From assembly GCA_902779075.1 (NCBI GenBank), contig CACZAK010000191.1, positions 1 to 16,997 on the forward strand: a DNA stretch of 16,997 bases, read 5' to 3'. Below are positions 8,431 through 15,466 of this stretch, one piece after another. Source of the DNA: an uncultured bacterium. GTDB taxonomy: Bacteria > Verrucomicrobiota > Kiritimatiellia > RFP12 > UBA1067. A model generated the notes under the pieces. That model did no database searches and was not told the origin of the DNA. It was given only the letters and a program-made list of their open reading frames with translations. The position numbers and the translations under genes are program-made. Within the stretch, counting starts at the first letter, position 1. Each line of letters begins with the position of its first letter.

Positions 8431-8870
8431 TTACTTCAGAAGCGGCGCGTGGCATCGGCTGCAGCGGTCGGCCTCCAGCGGATTCTCCTTAGAGCAGACG
8501 ACGCAGCGGAGGTTCCCCGCCTTCGGCTTGTCGTAGAGCTCGTACGGGAAATCGAACTGCGGATGGTAGCGGAACCGGTCACCCACGCTCATGTAGTTCC
8601 ACACGAACGGCCTGAACCCCGTCTCCTTGATCTTCTTCTTGCGCCCGTCCGTCGTGCGCACGACCGTGATGTAAAGGACGCGGTCCTCTTTGGCTTGACC
8701 GCGTCCGGCGCGAACTTCGAGACGACCGTTGGCGCGACGAGCGCGATGATGCAGGTGACAACGCCCCACTTGAACGCCGCCTTGCGGTTCTTGGCGATCG
8801 CGGCGGCGATCTCCGGGTCGTTTACGCGGTCAGACCACCCCGGTTCGGGGACGCCGTTCTTCTCTGCCAT
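8431..8870 (-). CDS. Small membrane protein with C-terminal zinc ribbon, frameshifted in the middle
   Basis: Two overlapping frames together make one protein of about 146 residues. The first frame, from the ATG at 8870, gives MAEKNGVPEPGWSDRVNDPE, a TM segment at about residues 33-50, then FAPDAVK. The second frame, ending at the TAA at 8431, gives KEDRVLYITVVRTTDGRKKKI, then YMSVGDRFRYHPQF and a C-terminal CxxC...CxxC zinc ribbon (CVVC, CSRC) ending APLLK. The frames cross near 8686-8696; one missing base on the coding strand would explain it. The crossing lies inside the loop of a perfect inverted repeat. From memory, the C-terminal half resembles a zinc-ribbon family common in Clostridia; there the soluble part follows two TMs, so this copy may also be shortened. 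It could be a pseudogene, an assembly error or, less likely, a recoded gene. Confidence 0.7.
8676..8706. repeat. Perfect 10-bp inverted repeat with 11-nt loop at the frameshift site
   Basis: The arms are GGACGCGGTC (8676-8685) and GACCGCGTCC (8697-8706), both GC-rich. The break between the two good reading frames of the zinc-ribbon gene falls in or beside the loop. A hairpin this strong could promote a real deletion or a base-calling and assembly error. It lacks a T-run and lies inside a coding region, so it is not a terminator. Confidence 0.85.
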
Positions 8871-8923
8871 CTTTCATGCACCTTTCCTTTTGAGTTTCAC
8901 TTCATGGAATTTGCCGGCTTTCA
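8871..8923 (-). other. Short intergenic gap inside the operon
   Basis: These 53 bases separate the SUMF1-domain gene from the zinc-ribbon gene. It holds a ribosome-binding-like GGAAAGGTG before the ATG at 8870. I see no promoter and no terminator hairpin, so read-through is expected. Confidence 0.5.
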
Positions 8924-11386
8924 TCACTCGTCCATCGCCATGCGGAAGCCGACAAACGGCTTGGGCCAGTCCGGCGGCAGCATATCCCTCCTTACGCTAC
9001 GGCTGCATTCTGCCGTAAAGTAGGTGTAGAAACACCCGCCGCGGACTGTCCTGTAGCGCACGGTCGAATCGCCGCCATTGGGATCGGTCAGTTCCTCCGG
9101 GTGAACAAGGTAGTAGTCCGCATGCCTGTCGTTGCACCATTCGGCGACATTGCCGGCCATGTCATGGAATCCCCATGCGTTCGGTCGGTACGAGCCGACC
9201 TTGACGGCATGGCCGATGTTCGGGCCTTTCTTCTCCGTGCCAAACGGCTTTGTGCCGTTGCAGTTCGCCTCCGTGCCGTTGCAGGTGTCGCCCCAGTGGA
9301 AGACTGTATCCGTCCCGGCCTTGCAGGCGTACTCCCATTCCGCGTCGGTGGGCAGCCGCGCACCGTTTCCAACCTTCTTAACGAACGCCACAGCGTCATC
9401 CCACGACATATTGTTCACCGGCAGGTCGTCGCCAAAAGATTCACTGTCGGAAGGATTCTTCCCCATGACACTCTTCCATTGCGCCTGGGTAACTTCATAC
9501 TTGCCGAGCCAAAAGCCCTTCGTCAACGTCACCTTGATTTGCGGGCACACGTCGTGCGACTCCTGGCACGGGGAATCCTTTCTTCTTCCCATCATGTACG
9601 TTCCGGGCGGACAGTAGATCATCTCCATCGTCGCGCCGCCTGGGAGCGTGACGGTCTTGGTCTTGGCGTTGGCAACGGGCGGAACGCCCGTTGCCCTTGT
9701 GTTCTTCTCAACGGGCAAAATGCCCGTTGTCCCAGACGGGAGGGCCGCGCTTGTCGCGGCCGCCGTCTCTTCCAGAACGAAGCGCACGCCGAGCCAGTTG
9801 CGCTCGTTGGCGCTGGAGAACCAGGAACGTTCGGCGGAGCGGCAGGTGAAGTTCTGGCCCCTCCAGGCTCCGCCGCGGTAGACCTTGAGACTCTGCGTCC
9901 CGTCCCTGTGGAGCGGATCCGTGGCGTTTCCCGCCGAAGGCTTCTCCTGCCAGTCGTCCTCGCACCACTCCGCCACGTTTCCGGCCATGTCGAAGAGTCC
10001 CCAGGCGTTCGGCTCGTATGAGCCAACCTTCACGGTCTTGCCGATTGTCGGGAGCGACCTTTCGGGATGGAAGGAGTCCGTACCGTCGTAGTTGGCCTTC
10101 GCCGTGCTCGGCTGATAGCCCCAGTAGTAGGTCGTGCGCGTCCCGGCGCGGCAGGCGTACTCCCACTCCGCCTCGGTTGGCAGGCGCATCTTCGCGCCCA
10201 GCGCCGCGCCGGCCTTTTCGGCGAATTCCTGACACGACTTCCACGAGACCATCTCGACCGGCAGCGCGTCGTCGCCCGTGAAATGCGACGGATTCGTGCC
10301 CATCACGCTCTTCCACTGTCCCTGCGTGGTCTCGTACTTCGCGAGCCAAAATCCCTTCGTGAGCGTGATCTTCCGGCGCGGCTCCTCGTCCTTGGCAGGA
10401 GCCCACTCGCCGTCGTTCTGCCCCATCGTGAACACGCCCTTCTCGCACCAGATGAACTCCATCTTCGCGCCGCCAGGGAGCGTGATCGTCTTCGTCTTAG
10501 CGTTGGCGGCGACGGACGAGGCACCCGTTTCAGCGGAAGCGGCAGGAACCTTGACCGACGCCTTCTCCGCCTTGTCCGTCGCGCCGAGCATCGCCATCAC
10601 CGCGTTCTGCTGCGCATCGTTGTTGGAGTCGTAGGCCGCGATTTCCGTGCGCGCGTCGGGCGCGTACTTGCCCGGATTGAGTAACTTGAGGCGCTCCATG
10701 CACCACGCCTTCGTCGCGGCGTCGCCCGTCAGCGTCGAAAGAAGCTCAATCAGTTCGCAGCACTCCCCGCGTTCCTCGACCATCTTCGTGATGGTCTTGA
10801 GGCGCGCCGCCGCGGGCACCACGCTTCCCTCCCCGTAGAGCTTGAGCGCCGTATCCACGCCGACGCCGGGCAGCGGGACGAACCTGATCTTTTTCAGAAT
10901 CTCGCGCACTTCGGCGTCGAGGCCGCGCCCCTTGGGCAGGTACACGGTGATCGAGTATTCCAGTCCCATGGAGACCACGACCCCCTGGTAGCAGTTGTCC
11001 ACGTACAGCCCGTCGGGCGCGGGGAACATGGCGCCGCAGTGATACGCGAAAAAGGTCGATTCGCCAAACTGCACGGCGATGGAGGGAAATCCCTTCATCG
11101 CGTCGCGGTAGCGCGAGATGACGTCAAGGTCCACAACCTTCTTCGGCACGCCGATCTGCACCGTGCCGTCTTTGCTCGGCAGTTTGTGAGTTTCGTTCAC
11201 CACGTAGACCGACGTGCCGTCCCTGAGCGGGATCGACACGGCCGCCGGCGCGAAGAAGTAGGTCGTCACGCCGTTGATCCCCTCCTTCGGATTGAGCTCG
11301 TCGGGGACGCGCATCATGTATTTCTCGAACGCGAGCGCGCCCAGCGAAAGCGCCGCAGCAGCAACGGCAACCAGAACCTTTTTCAT
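8924..11386 (-). CDS. Secreted protein with two tandem SUMF1/FGE-sulfatase-type domains
   Basis: An 820-residue protein. The start at 11386 has AAGGAG 7 nt upstream and begins a signal peptide (MKKVLVAVAAAALSLGALA). Residues ~20-290 form an unrecognised N-terminal domain. Two SUMF1 (FGE-sulfatase) domains follow at about 302-535 and 579-820, each with MRLPTEAEWEYACRAGT / ARLPTDAEWEYACKAGT, PNAWG..DMAGNVAEWC and RGG...VGFR-type endings. True sulfatase-maturing FGE has a catalytic Cys pair shortly after GG(S/A). Here domain 1 has only one Cys in that stretch (RGGAWRGQNFTCRSAER), and domain 2 has Cys at different spacing (RGGCFYTYFTAECSR), so a binding or structural role is more likely than sulfatase maturation. 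The linker at ~542-573 is made by a palindromic element. It lies 16 nt after the NfeD gene, in the same operon. Confidence 0.9.
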   Translation of the reverse strand: MKKVLVAVAAAALSLGALAFEKYMMRVPDELNPKEGINGVTTYFFAPAAVSIPLRDGTSVYVVNETHKLPSKDGTVQIGVPKKVVDLDVISRYRDAMKGFPSIAVQFGESTFFAYHCGAMFPAPDGLYVDNCYQGVVVSMGLEYSITVYLPKGRGLDAEVREILKKIRFVPLPGVGVDTALKLYGEGSVVPAAARLKTITKMVEERGECCELIELLSTLTGDAATKAWCMERLKLLNPGKYAPDARTEIAAYDSNNDAQQNAVMAMLGATDKAEKASVKVPAASAETGASSVAANAKTKTITLPGGAKMEFIWCEKGVFTMGQNDGEWAPAKDEEPRRKITLTKGFWLAKYETTQGQWKSVMGTNPSHFTGDDALPVEMVSWKSCQEFAEKAGAALGAKMRLPTEAEWEYACRAGTRTTYYWGYQPSTAKANYDGTDSFHPERSLPTIGKTVKVGSYEPNAWGLFDMAGNVAEWCEDDWQEKPSAGNATDPLHRDGTQSLKVYRGGAWRGQNFTCRSAERSWFSSANERNWLGVRFVLEETAAATSAALPSGTTGILPVEKNTRATGVPPVANAKTKTVTLPGGATMEMIYCPPGTYMMGRRKDSPCQESHDVCPQIKVTLTKGFWLGKYEVTQAQWKSVMGKNPSDSESFGDDLPVNNMSWDDAVAFVKKVGNGARLPTDAEWEYACKAGTDTVFHWGDTCNGTEANCNGTKPFGTEKKGPNIGHAVKVGSYRPNAWGFHDMAGNVAEWCNDRHADYYLVHPEELTDPNGGDSTVRYRTVRGGCFYTYFTAECSRSVRRDMLPPDWPKPFVGFRMAMDE
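9671..9761. repeat. In-frame REP-like palindromic element (three hairpins) forming a protein linker
   Basis: Three adjacent inverted repeats are present: GGCAACGGGC/GCCCGTTGCC with 5-nt loop (9671-9695), CAACGGGCA/TGCCCGTTG with 3-nt loop (9709-9729), and GGCCGCG/CGCGGCC with 5-nt loop (9743-9761). The first two share the CAACGGGC core. Translated on the minus strand they give TTGILPVEKNTRATGVPPVA. This ILPV...TGVPPV signature is one I associate with repeated elements in Verrucomicrobia and relatives, comparable in principle to Rickettsia palindromic elements that enter genes in frame. It sits exactly between the two SUMF1 domains. Confidence 0.8.
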
Positions 11387-11402
11387 GTCTTTTCTCCTTG
11401 AT

Positions 11403-11849
11403 TTAGTCTTTCAGGACAACCTGGCCGTCCTTCATGCCAGCAACCTCCGCCGCCTGCCCGTCCGCCGCACCGGCGGGCGGGTTGGCGACGGGCCACAGCT
11501 CGTCGCCATTCCAGCGGAACATCACCCTACCCTCGATGACGCGAAGACTTCCCTTCGCGCCCTTCAGGGCGTCGATGGTCTCGTTGGGCGCGTTTTTCTG
11601 CATGAGGCGGCGCACGGGCTGGCCGATGAGGCCGCGGAACAGCCAGTACCACACGGCGCCCGAGACGATGAACGCCCCGATGAAGATGAGGACGCTCCAC
11701 ATCGGCGGCGCGCCGATACGCCACGTCGCCCACGCGGCAATCGCGGACACGCCGATCCACGAGACGATCCCCTCCTCGTCAGTGAAGAGGTCGACCACGA
11801 AAAGCGTCAGCGCGAGGGCGAGCAGCCACTCCGGGATGAGCCAGCTCAT
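11403..11849 (-). CDS. nfeD: NfeD-like membrane protein, partner of the SPFH protein
   Basis: A 148-residue protein with three hydrophobic segments (about 6-22, 28-46, 50-72) followed by a C-terminal soluble domain (about 94-148: GAKGSLRVIEGRVMFRWNGDELWPV...) that fits the NfeD OB-fold. It has no ClpP-like serine-protease domain, so it belongs to the short NfeD class. NfeD proteins are typically encoded next to SPFH/stomatin proteins and are thought to act with them in membrane microdomains. Here the start overlaps the SPFH stop by 4 nt (ATGA), which strongly supports partnership. Alternative C-terminal functions cannot be excluded from sequence alone. Confidence 0.88.
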   Translation of the reverse strand: MSWLIPEWLLALALTLFVVDLFTDEEGIVSWIGVSAIAAWATWRIGAPPMWSVLIFIGAFIVSGAVWYWLFRGLIGQPVRRLMQKNAPNETIDALKGAKGSLRVIEGRVMFRWNGDELWPVANPPAGAADGQAAEVAGMKDGQVVLKD

Positions 11850-12685
11850 TTGGTGGACTCTCCCGTCAGCACGGGCGGCAGGGCAGACAGCGGCAGGAAC
11901 ACCTTGGCCGCCGGATCGCTCGTCGCCTGCTTGTACACGTCAAGCGTCTTCTGCGCGATGAGCACCTTCGCCGCCTCTTCGGGACCCAGCGTCTCCTTGA
12001 GCATCGTGAGGTACGCCTGCTCGCCCTCCGCGACGAGCTTGATCGACTCGCTTGTCGCCTCGGCGCGGAGAATCGCGGCCTTCTTCGCCGCCTCGGCCTC
12101 CTGCACCACCGCAAATGCCTTGCCCTCGGCCTCCAGCTTGATCGCCTCGGCGCGGCGAGACGCCTCAAGCTGCTGGAGCATCGCGCCCTGCGTGGCCTCG
12201 TCCGCCTTCAGCTCCTGCACCTCCACGCCGGTCAGGTTCACGCCCCAGCGGCGCACAGTTTCGGATACGACGGTGACGACGCTTTCGGAAATGCGCGAAC
12301 GGGAGGCCAGAACCGTGTTCAGCTCGCTCTTGCCGATGAACGACCGAATCTCGCCGAGCACCGCCTCCTTGAGCGACTTGTGCAGCTCGTCCACCTCGTA
12401 GACGGCCTTGATCGGGTCGGTGATGCGCCAACGGTAGACGCAGTCCACGAGCAGCTTCACGTTGTCGTGGGTGAAGCACTCGCGCGTGCCCGTGTCGCAG
12501 ATCTGCTCGGTGAGTTCAATGAAGATGCCTTCCTTGTTCGACTGGTCGGCCCACACGTTGCGGACGTCCCGCAGCTTGTCGAGGCCGGGCAGGAAGAACC
12601 TGAGCCCGCTCTGCGCCACGCGCACGGGCTTGCCGAAGCGCTCGACTATCACGCAGTGTCCTTGGGGTATCACTTTTGTAAACAT
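11846..12685 (-). CDS. SPFH/band-7 (stomatin/flotillin-like) protein
   Basis: A 279-residue SPFH protein. Landmarks are IVERFGKPVRVAQSGLRFFL near the start, VKLLVDCVYRWRITDPIKAV (about 77-96), GEIRSFIGKSELNTVLASR (about 111-129), and an Ala/Glu-rich coiled coil (about 160-230, EAEAAKKAAILRAEA). SPFH proteins oligomerise on membranes and scaffold microdomains or proteases. I chose the ATG at 12685 over one 13 codons upstream because AAGGA lies 8 nt before it and the extra residues (MCRKTTPKKRTKS) are unlike the family. From this start there is no obvious N-terminal TM helix; the NfeD partner may supply the membrane anchor. First gene of the operon, behind the promoter at 12743-12771. Confidence 0.9.
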   Translation of the reverse strand: MFTKVIPQGHCVIVERFGKPVRVAQSGLRFFLPGLDKLRDVRNVWADQSNKEGIFIELTEQICDTGTRECFTHDNVKLLVDCVYRWRITDPIKAVYEVDELHKSLKEAVLGEIRSFIGKSELNTVLASRSRISESVVTVVSETVRRWGVNLTGVEVQELKADEATQGAMLQQLEASRRAEAIKLEAEGKAFAVVQEAEAAKKAAILRAEATSESIKLVAEGEQAYLTMLKETLGPEEAAKVLIAQKTLDVYKQATSDPAAKVFLPLSALPPVLTGESTK

Positions 12686-12693
12686 GCTTTTTG

Positions 12694-12698
12694 TCCTT
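12694..12698 (-). promoter_or_regulatory. Shine-Dalgarno deciding the SPFH start
   Basis: AAGGA on the coding strand lies 8 nt before the ATG at 12685. The alternative ATG at 12724 has no comparable site, only about a dozen bases into the predicted transcript, so translation from 12685 is favoured. Confidence 0.65.
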
Positions 12699-12742
12699 TT
12701 TTTTGGTGTTGTTTTTCGGCACAATCCGCCCGATTTGTAAGC

Positions 12743-12771
12743 AGTATAGCAAAAGAGTTTTCGCCGCGCAA
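12743..12771 (-). promoter_or_regulatory. Sigma-70-type extended -10 promoter of the SPFH-NfeD operon
   Basis: The coding strand has TTGCGC (-35, 12771-12766; three of six consensus bases), a 17-nt spacer, and TATACT (-10, 12748-12743; five of six), preceded by TGC, which makes an extended -10. Predicted transcription start is about 12736, giving a leader of about 50 nt to the ATG at 12685. It lies in the 162-nt gap after the 12848 gene, at the boundary between the two composition regions. Confidence 0.65.
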
Positions 12772-12847
12772 GTGGCCAGGTCCTGAAAAAACAGACTCTC
12801 GCTCATTGCTGCGTATTCCTAGAGACAGAACGATGCATTGTTGTCGT

Positions 12848-13618
12848 TCACTTGAACTCGTCGAGCCACTTTGGCGTGTAGCCGCGGCGGATGAGTGCGT
12901 CCGCCGATTTACGCGCTCTGTTTATGATTTCTTCACGGGTTCCCCTTCTCCCGACCTCGATCAATGACAAATCATTCTCCAATAAGTAATGGGCATACCT
13001 TCGAACGAATCCCTGTCTCGATTCAATATGAGCCACCCACATATCTAGGAACTTCTGCGCGATTGCCTCAAAATCCCTGCGCCCATCTTTTCGAAACTTT
13101 TCAACCAGTGCCTTTAGAGTTCTGAATGTCTCAATTTCTATCCATTCCAATAAACTGTCACTATAGTCGTTCCTCCTGCAATAACACTCACCCATGAATA
13201 GCGCAGCCCTTGTGTGGGTTGCAAGAAAGATCTCAAAATCAATCGACGTGGCAGATTGCCTGCGAACTGCGCCGTGTATAAAGTTATCAGCAAAAAAGCT
13301 CATCATACCCCAATGCAAGTCTATGAACAGCTGGCCTTGAACATGGTCTATTCGGTTCGACACGTTCGCCATGGCTCTCGCCATCGCTGCCGGTTGGTAA
13401 TTTTTGTAAGCATTTTCAATTTCTCTGAACAGCGACTTCAACGACAACTGCTCTGCCTCGCCAATGTCAATACGCGTTCTATCGTATTTCTGGTTGAATT
13501 CCTGGCGCGCCCTTACGGTGGCTTCAGACGGATTCAGTTGATTCACCCGTGGGTGGCCTTGTACCCCCTCGGAGATTCCTACATACGCAATACACGCTAT
13601 CAGTATCAGCAATTTCAT
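12848..13618 (-). CDS. Signal-peptide protein of unknown function, paralog of the upstream gene
   Basis: A 256-residue protein starting MKLLILIACIAYVGISEG, a signal peptide; the ATG at 13618 has AAGGAG 5-6 nt upstream. Residues 44-93 (from KYDRTRIDIGEAEQLSL) align without gaps and at the same residue numbers to the protein encoded at 13673-14647, with 24 of 50 identical. After that the two diverge. The rest is largely helical and charged. I recognise no family. It ends the AT-richer gene group and is followed by the SPFH promoter. A periplasmic or surface location is inferred from the signal peptide. Confidence 0.85.
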   Translation of the reverse strand: MKLLILIACIAYVGISEGVQGHPRVNQLNPSEATVRARQEFNQKYDRTRIDIGEAEQLSLKSLFREIENAYKNYQPAAMARAMANVSNRIDHVQGQLFIDLHWGMMSFFADNFIHGAVRRQSATSIDFEIFLATHTRAALFMGECYCRRNDYSDSLLEWIEIETFRTLKALVEKFRKDGRRDFEAIAQKFLDMWVAHIESRQGFVRRYAHYLLENDLSLIEVGRRGTREEIINRARKSADALIRRGYTPKWLDEFK

Positions 13619-13672
13619 GTCGTCTCCTTCATTCTATTTTTTCGACTACTGCCACAGCCATCGCGCGGAGTT

Positions 13673-14647
13673 CTAGGGCAGAGAAACGTTCTTTTTACCT
13701 GTAGCTGTGGCTCTATTATCAGCGTCAACCTGACTTTCGGTACGAATCTCACGACCTGAAATCCGCCTGAAATTTTCTTGTACCCAATTAAACTCGTCAG
13801 GCGAGCCATTCCCGGTCTTCTGATTTATGCCGTAAATGCGTTCTATTACATCTAAGCCGAGTGAAAGCTCTTTCCCTTCCTTGCCAAGTCGTTCAGCTTC
13901 TGTCTTCATCTTCTCGGCATATCGGAACAAGGGAGTGAATTGTTCCTTTTGCGAAACACCTTTTGTCCAATAATACGACCATATCGCCAAAGACAATTTC
14001 TCAAGGCCTACATACGCATATCCTAATCTGCGGTGAACCTCCAGTCTTTCTTCCCAATCAGAGGAATGAACATCTCCGATATCTTCAAAGCGGACAGAAT
14101 ACGCCCGGTCCATTAATGTCTTGAAATATTGGTCTCGCATTTTTTCATCTGGCACTTGAGCAATCTTGTCGCACAACGACTTTGCGTCAAAAGTCGTTTC
14201 TGCCAAATGTCCGACCATGTGCACGATTTCAGACTCAACCTTATCACTCGCTTGCGGCGTCTCATCACTCACTTGTGACTTAGGACTAGGATGTGGCCGT
14301 GTCTTCGTTTGATCATCTCCAGCCACAAAAATTCCTTGTCTAGACGAATCTGAACATAACGCATCAGGGATGTTGCCTACTCGATTTGATACACACGTCA
14401 TAGCTTGTGTCATCGCCTCAACCTGGTTGTTGGTGTATGCGACTTGAATGTCATGGTAAATGGCGTGCAATGACTGCTGTTCTGTCTCACCGACATCAAT
14501 ACGCTTCTTTTCGTATTTCTGGACGGATTTTCCCCATGCGATTACGCGCTCATCCGTTCGTTCCAATTGTAGAGGATAGTGGTGTCGCGCCTCGTGGGGA
14601 TGGACGAGATGCGCATACGCAAGATACAAGATCACCAACAATTCCAT
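13673..14647 (-). CDS. Signal-peptide-like protein of unknown function, paralog of the downstream gene
   Basis: A 324-residue protein with a short hydrophobic start (MELLVILYLAYAHLV), possibly a weak signal peptide. Residues 44-93 hold the shared RID.GE.EQ.SL...V SNR block found in the 12848 paralog. A disordered Ser/Thr/Lys-rich stretch follows (about 107-145), then a helical region and a polar tail (DADNRATATGKKNVSL). The ribosome site AGAGGTGAAAC before the ATG is nearly identical to that of the giant LamG gene. Gaps are 74 nt to the upstream gene and 54 nt to the downstream gene, with no convincing terminator, so cotranscription is likely. Function is unknown. Confidence 0.83.
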   Translation of the reverse strand: MELLVILYLAYAHLVHPHEARHHYPLQLERTDERVIAWGKSVQKYEKKRIDVGETEQQSLHAIYHDIQVAYTNNQVEAMTQAMTCVSNRVGNIPDALCSDSSRQGIFVAGDDQTKTRPHPSPKSQVSDETPQASDKVESEIVHMVGHLAETTFDAKSLCDKIAQVPDEKMRDQYFKTLMDRAYSVRFEDIGDVHSSDWEERLEVHRRLGYAYVGLEKLSLAIWSYYWTKGVSQKEQFTPLFRYAEKMKTEAERLGKEGKELSLGLDVIERIYGINQKTGNGSPDEFNWVQENFRRISGREIRTESQVDADNRATATGKKNVSLP

Positions 14648-14721
14648 GTTTCACCTCTCACTCATCTTTTCAACTGTTCCAGAAAAGCTCCACCGCGAAC
14701 GGGTCATGCGCCAACCGAATT

Positions 14722-15459
14722 TCATGACTCGCGCCGTGCCTTCTGTTTATCCTCCCATATGCGCATGAGTTCTCGTCTCATAGGAATCTTTTTGCCAAGA
14801 ATTTCTTCAAGACGATCATGAATGACTGTCCATTCTTCTTTCGAAAAGACATTTGCCATCAGGAAGTTGTTGATGAGCTTTGTAAGATCTCGAGATGTCA
14901 TTTCATATTCATTCTTCAGCAGTTTCAGGCAATTATCCCAACCGCCACGTCCCAGAATCGGCGAGGCATCACCTTGGGGATCCCCGTTCGGAAAATGAAT
15001 TCTAATCTTTTTTAGCTCGCTCTGAATTCGCTCGACTCTCCGGAAGGCAATCGTCCAATATGTGTTCCAGTCACGGCGGCTCTCCGCACAATGCATAACA
15101 GCTTCTGTTATTGTGCAAAACGAATCCAATTGCTGCAACCTCGCCCCTGACTCGTCCGCATCTGTTGGTATTCCAAAGGCTGTGTCAATGAACCTCCCCA
15201 TGTATTTTTTGTATCGTTCCTCGTCACCCTCGTATGCAATCTCATGTTGAAGTTCATTTAAGAAAGGTGATCTTTTAACATGGAAGAGGTCAAAATGCGA
15301 TTGCCAATCAGCAACAAGTTTCAGGCGGGCTTCAACCGCTCTGTCTTTTTCATTTACAGCCGGTTCGTCGATCTCGTCGCGTACAGTGCCTGGCTCACAT
15401 CCAATAAGGCATGCCATTAGACATGGCAACACAAGAAAAAGATTCCATATCGTTCTCAT
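14722..15459 (-). CDS. Small lipoprotein of unknown function
   Basis: I place the start at 15459, giving 245 residues beginning MRTIWNLFLVLPCLMACLIG then Cys, a classic lipoprotein signal (lipobox L-I-G-C). The same frame is open 81 codons further upstream, but that stretch overlaps the preceding gene and reads like an out-of-frame shadow of it. AGGAG 10 nt upstream supports 15459. The mature part is charged and mainly helical (for example LLKNEYEMTSRDLTKLINNF), with no recognised domain. Only 7 nt separate it from the previous stop. Membrane anchoring by the lipidated Cys is inferred. Confidence 0.85.
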   Translation of the reverse strand: MRTIWNLFLVLPCLMACLIGCEPGTVRDEIDEPAVNEKDRAVEARLKLVADWQSHFDLFHVKRSPFLNELQHEIAYEGDEERYKKYMGRFIDTAFGIPTDADESGARLQQLDSFCTITEAVMHCAESRRDWNTYWTIAFRRVERIQSELKKIRIHFPNGDPQGDASPILGRGGWDNCLKLLKNEYEMTSRDLTKLINNFLMANVFSKEEWTVIHDRLEEILGKKIPMRRELMRIWEDKQKARRES

Positions 15460-15466
15460 CTTATCT

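Noticed and set aside
8676..8706. Programmed -1 ribosomal frameshift at the inverted repeat
   Set aside because: No classic X-XXY-YYZ slippery heptamer is found just before the hairpin, so mutation or sequence error is more likely; kept only as a check in the findings.
9101..10021. Long plus-strand ORF opposite the SUMF1 gene (306 codons)
   Set aside because: Antisense shadow of a well-supported SUMF1-domain gene; its composition is Arg/Val-rich without recognisable motifs.
8924..11386. Genuine sulfatase-maturing enzyme
   Set aside because: The catalytic Cys pair is not in the expected place in either domain, and no sulfatase is nearby.
11274..12401. Plus-strand ORF opposite NfeD and SPFH (375 codons)
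   Set aside because: Antisense to two recognisable, overlapping genes, with Ser/Ala/Arg-rich low-complexity translation and no support of its own.
12828..12849. Inverted repeat GAACGA/TCGTTC over the stop of the 12848 gene as a terminator
   Set aside because: The stem is only 6 bp with a 10-nt loop and no T-run follows directly. A T6 run lies further on (about 12787) but without a good stem before it.
14648..14721. CTTTTC/GAAAAG inverted repeat in the gap between the lipoprotein and the paralog gene as a terminator
   Set aside because: Weak AT-rich 6-bp stem with no following T-run; read-through to the next gene is more likely.
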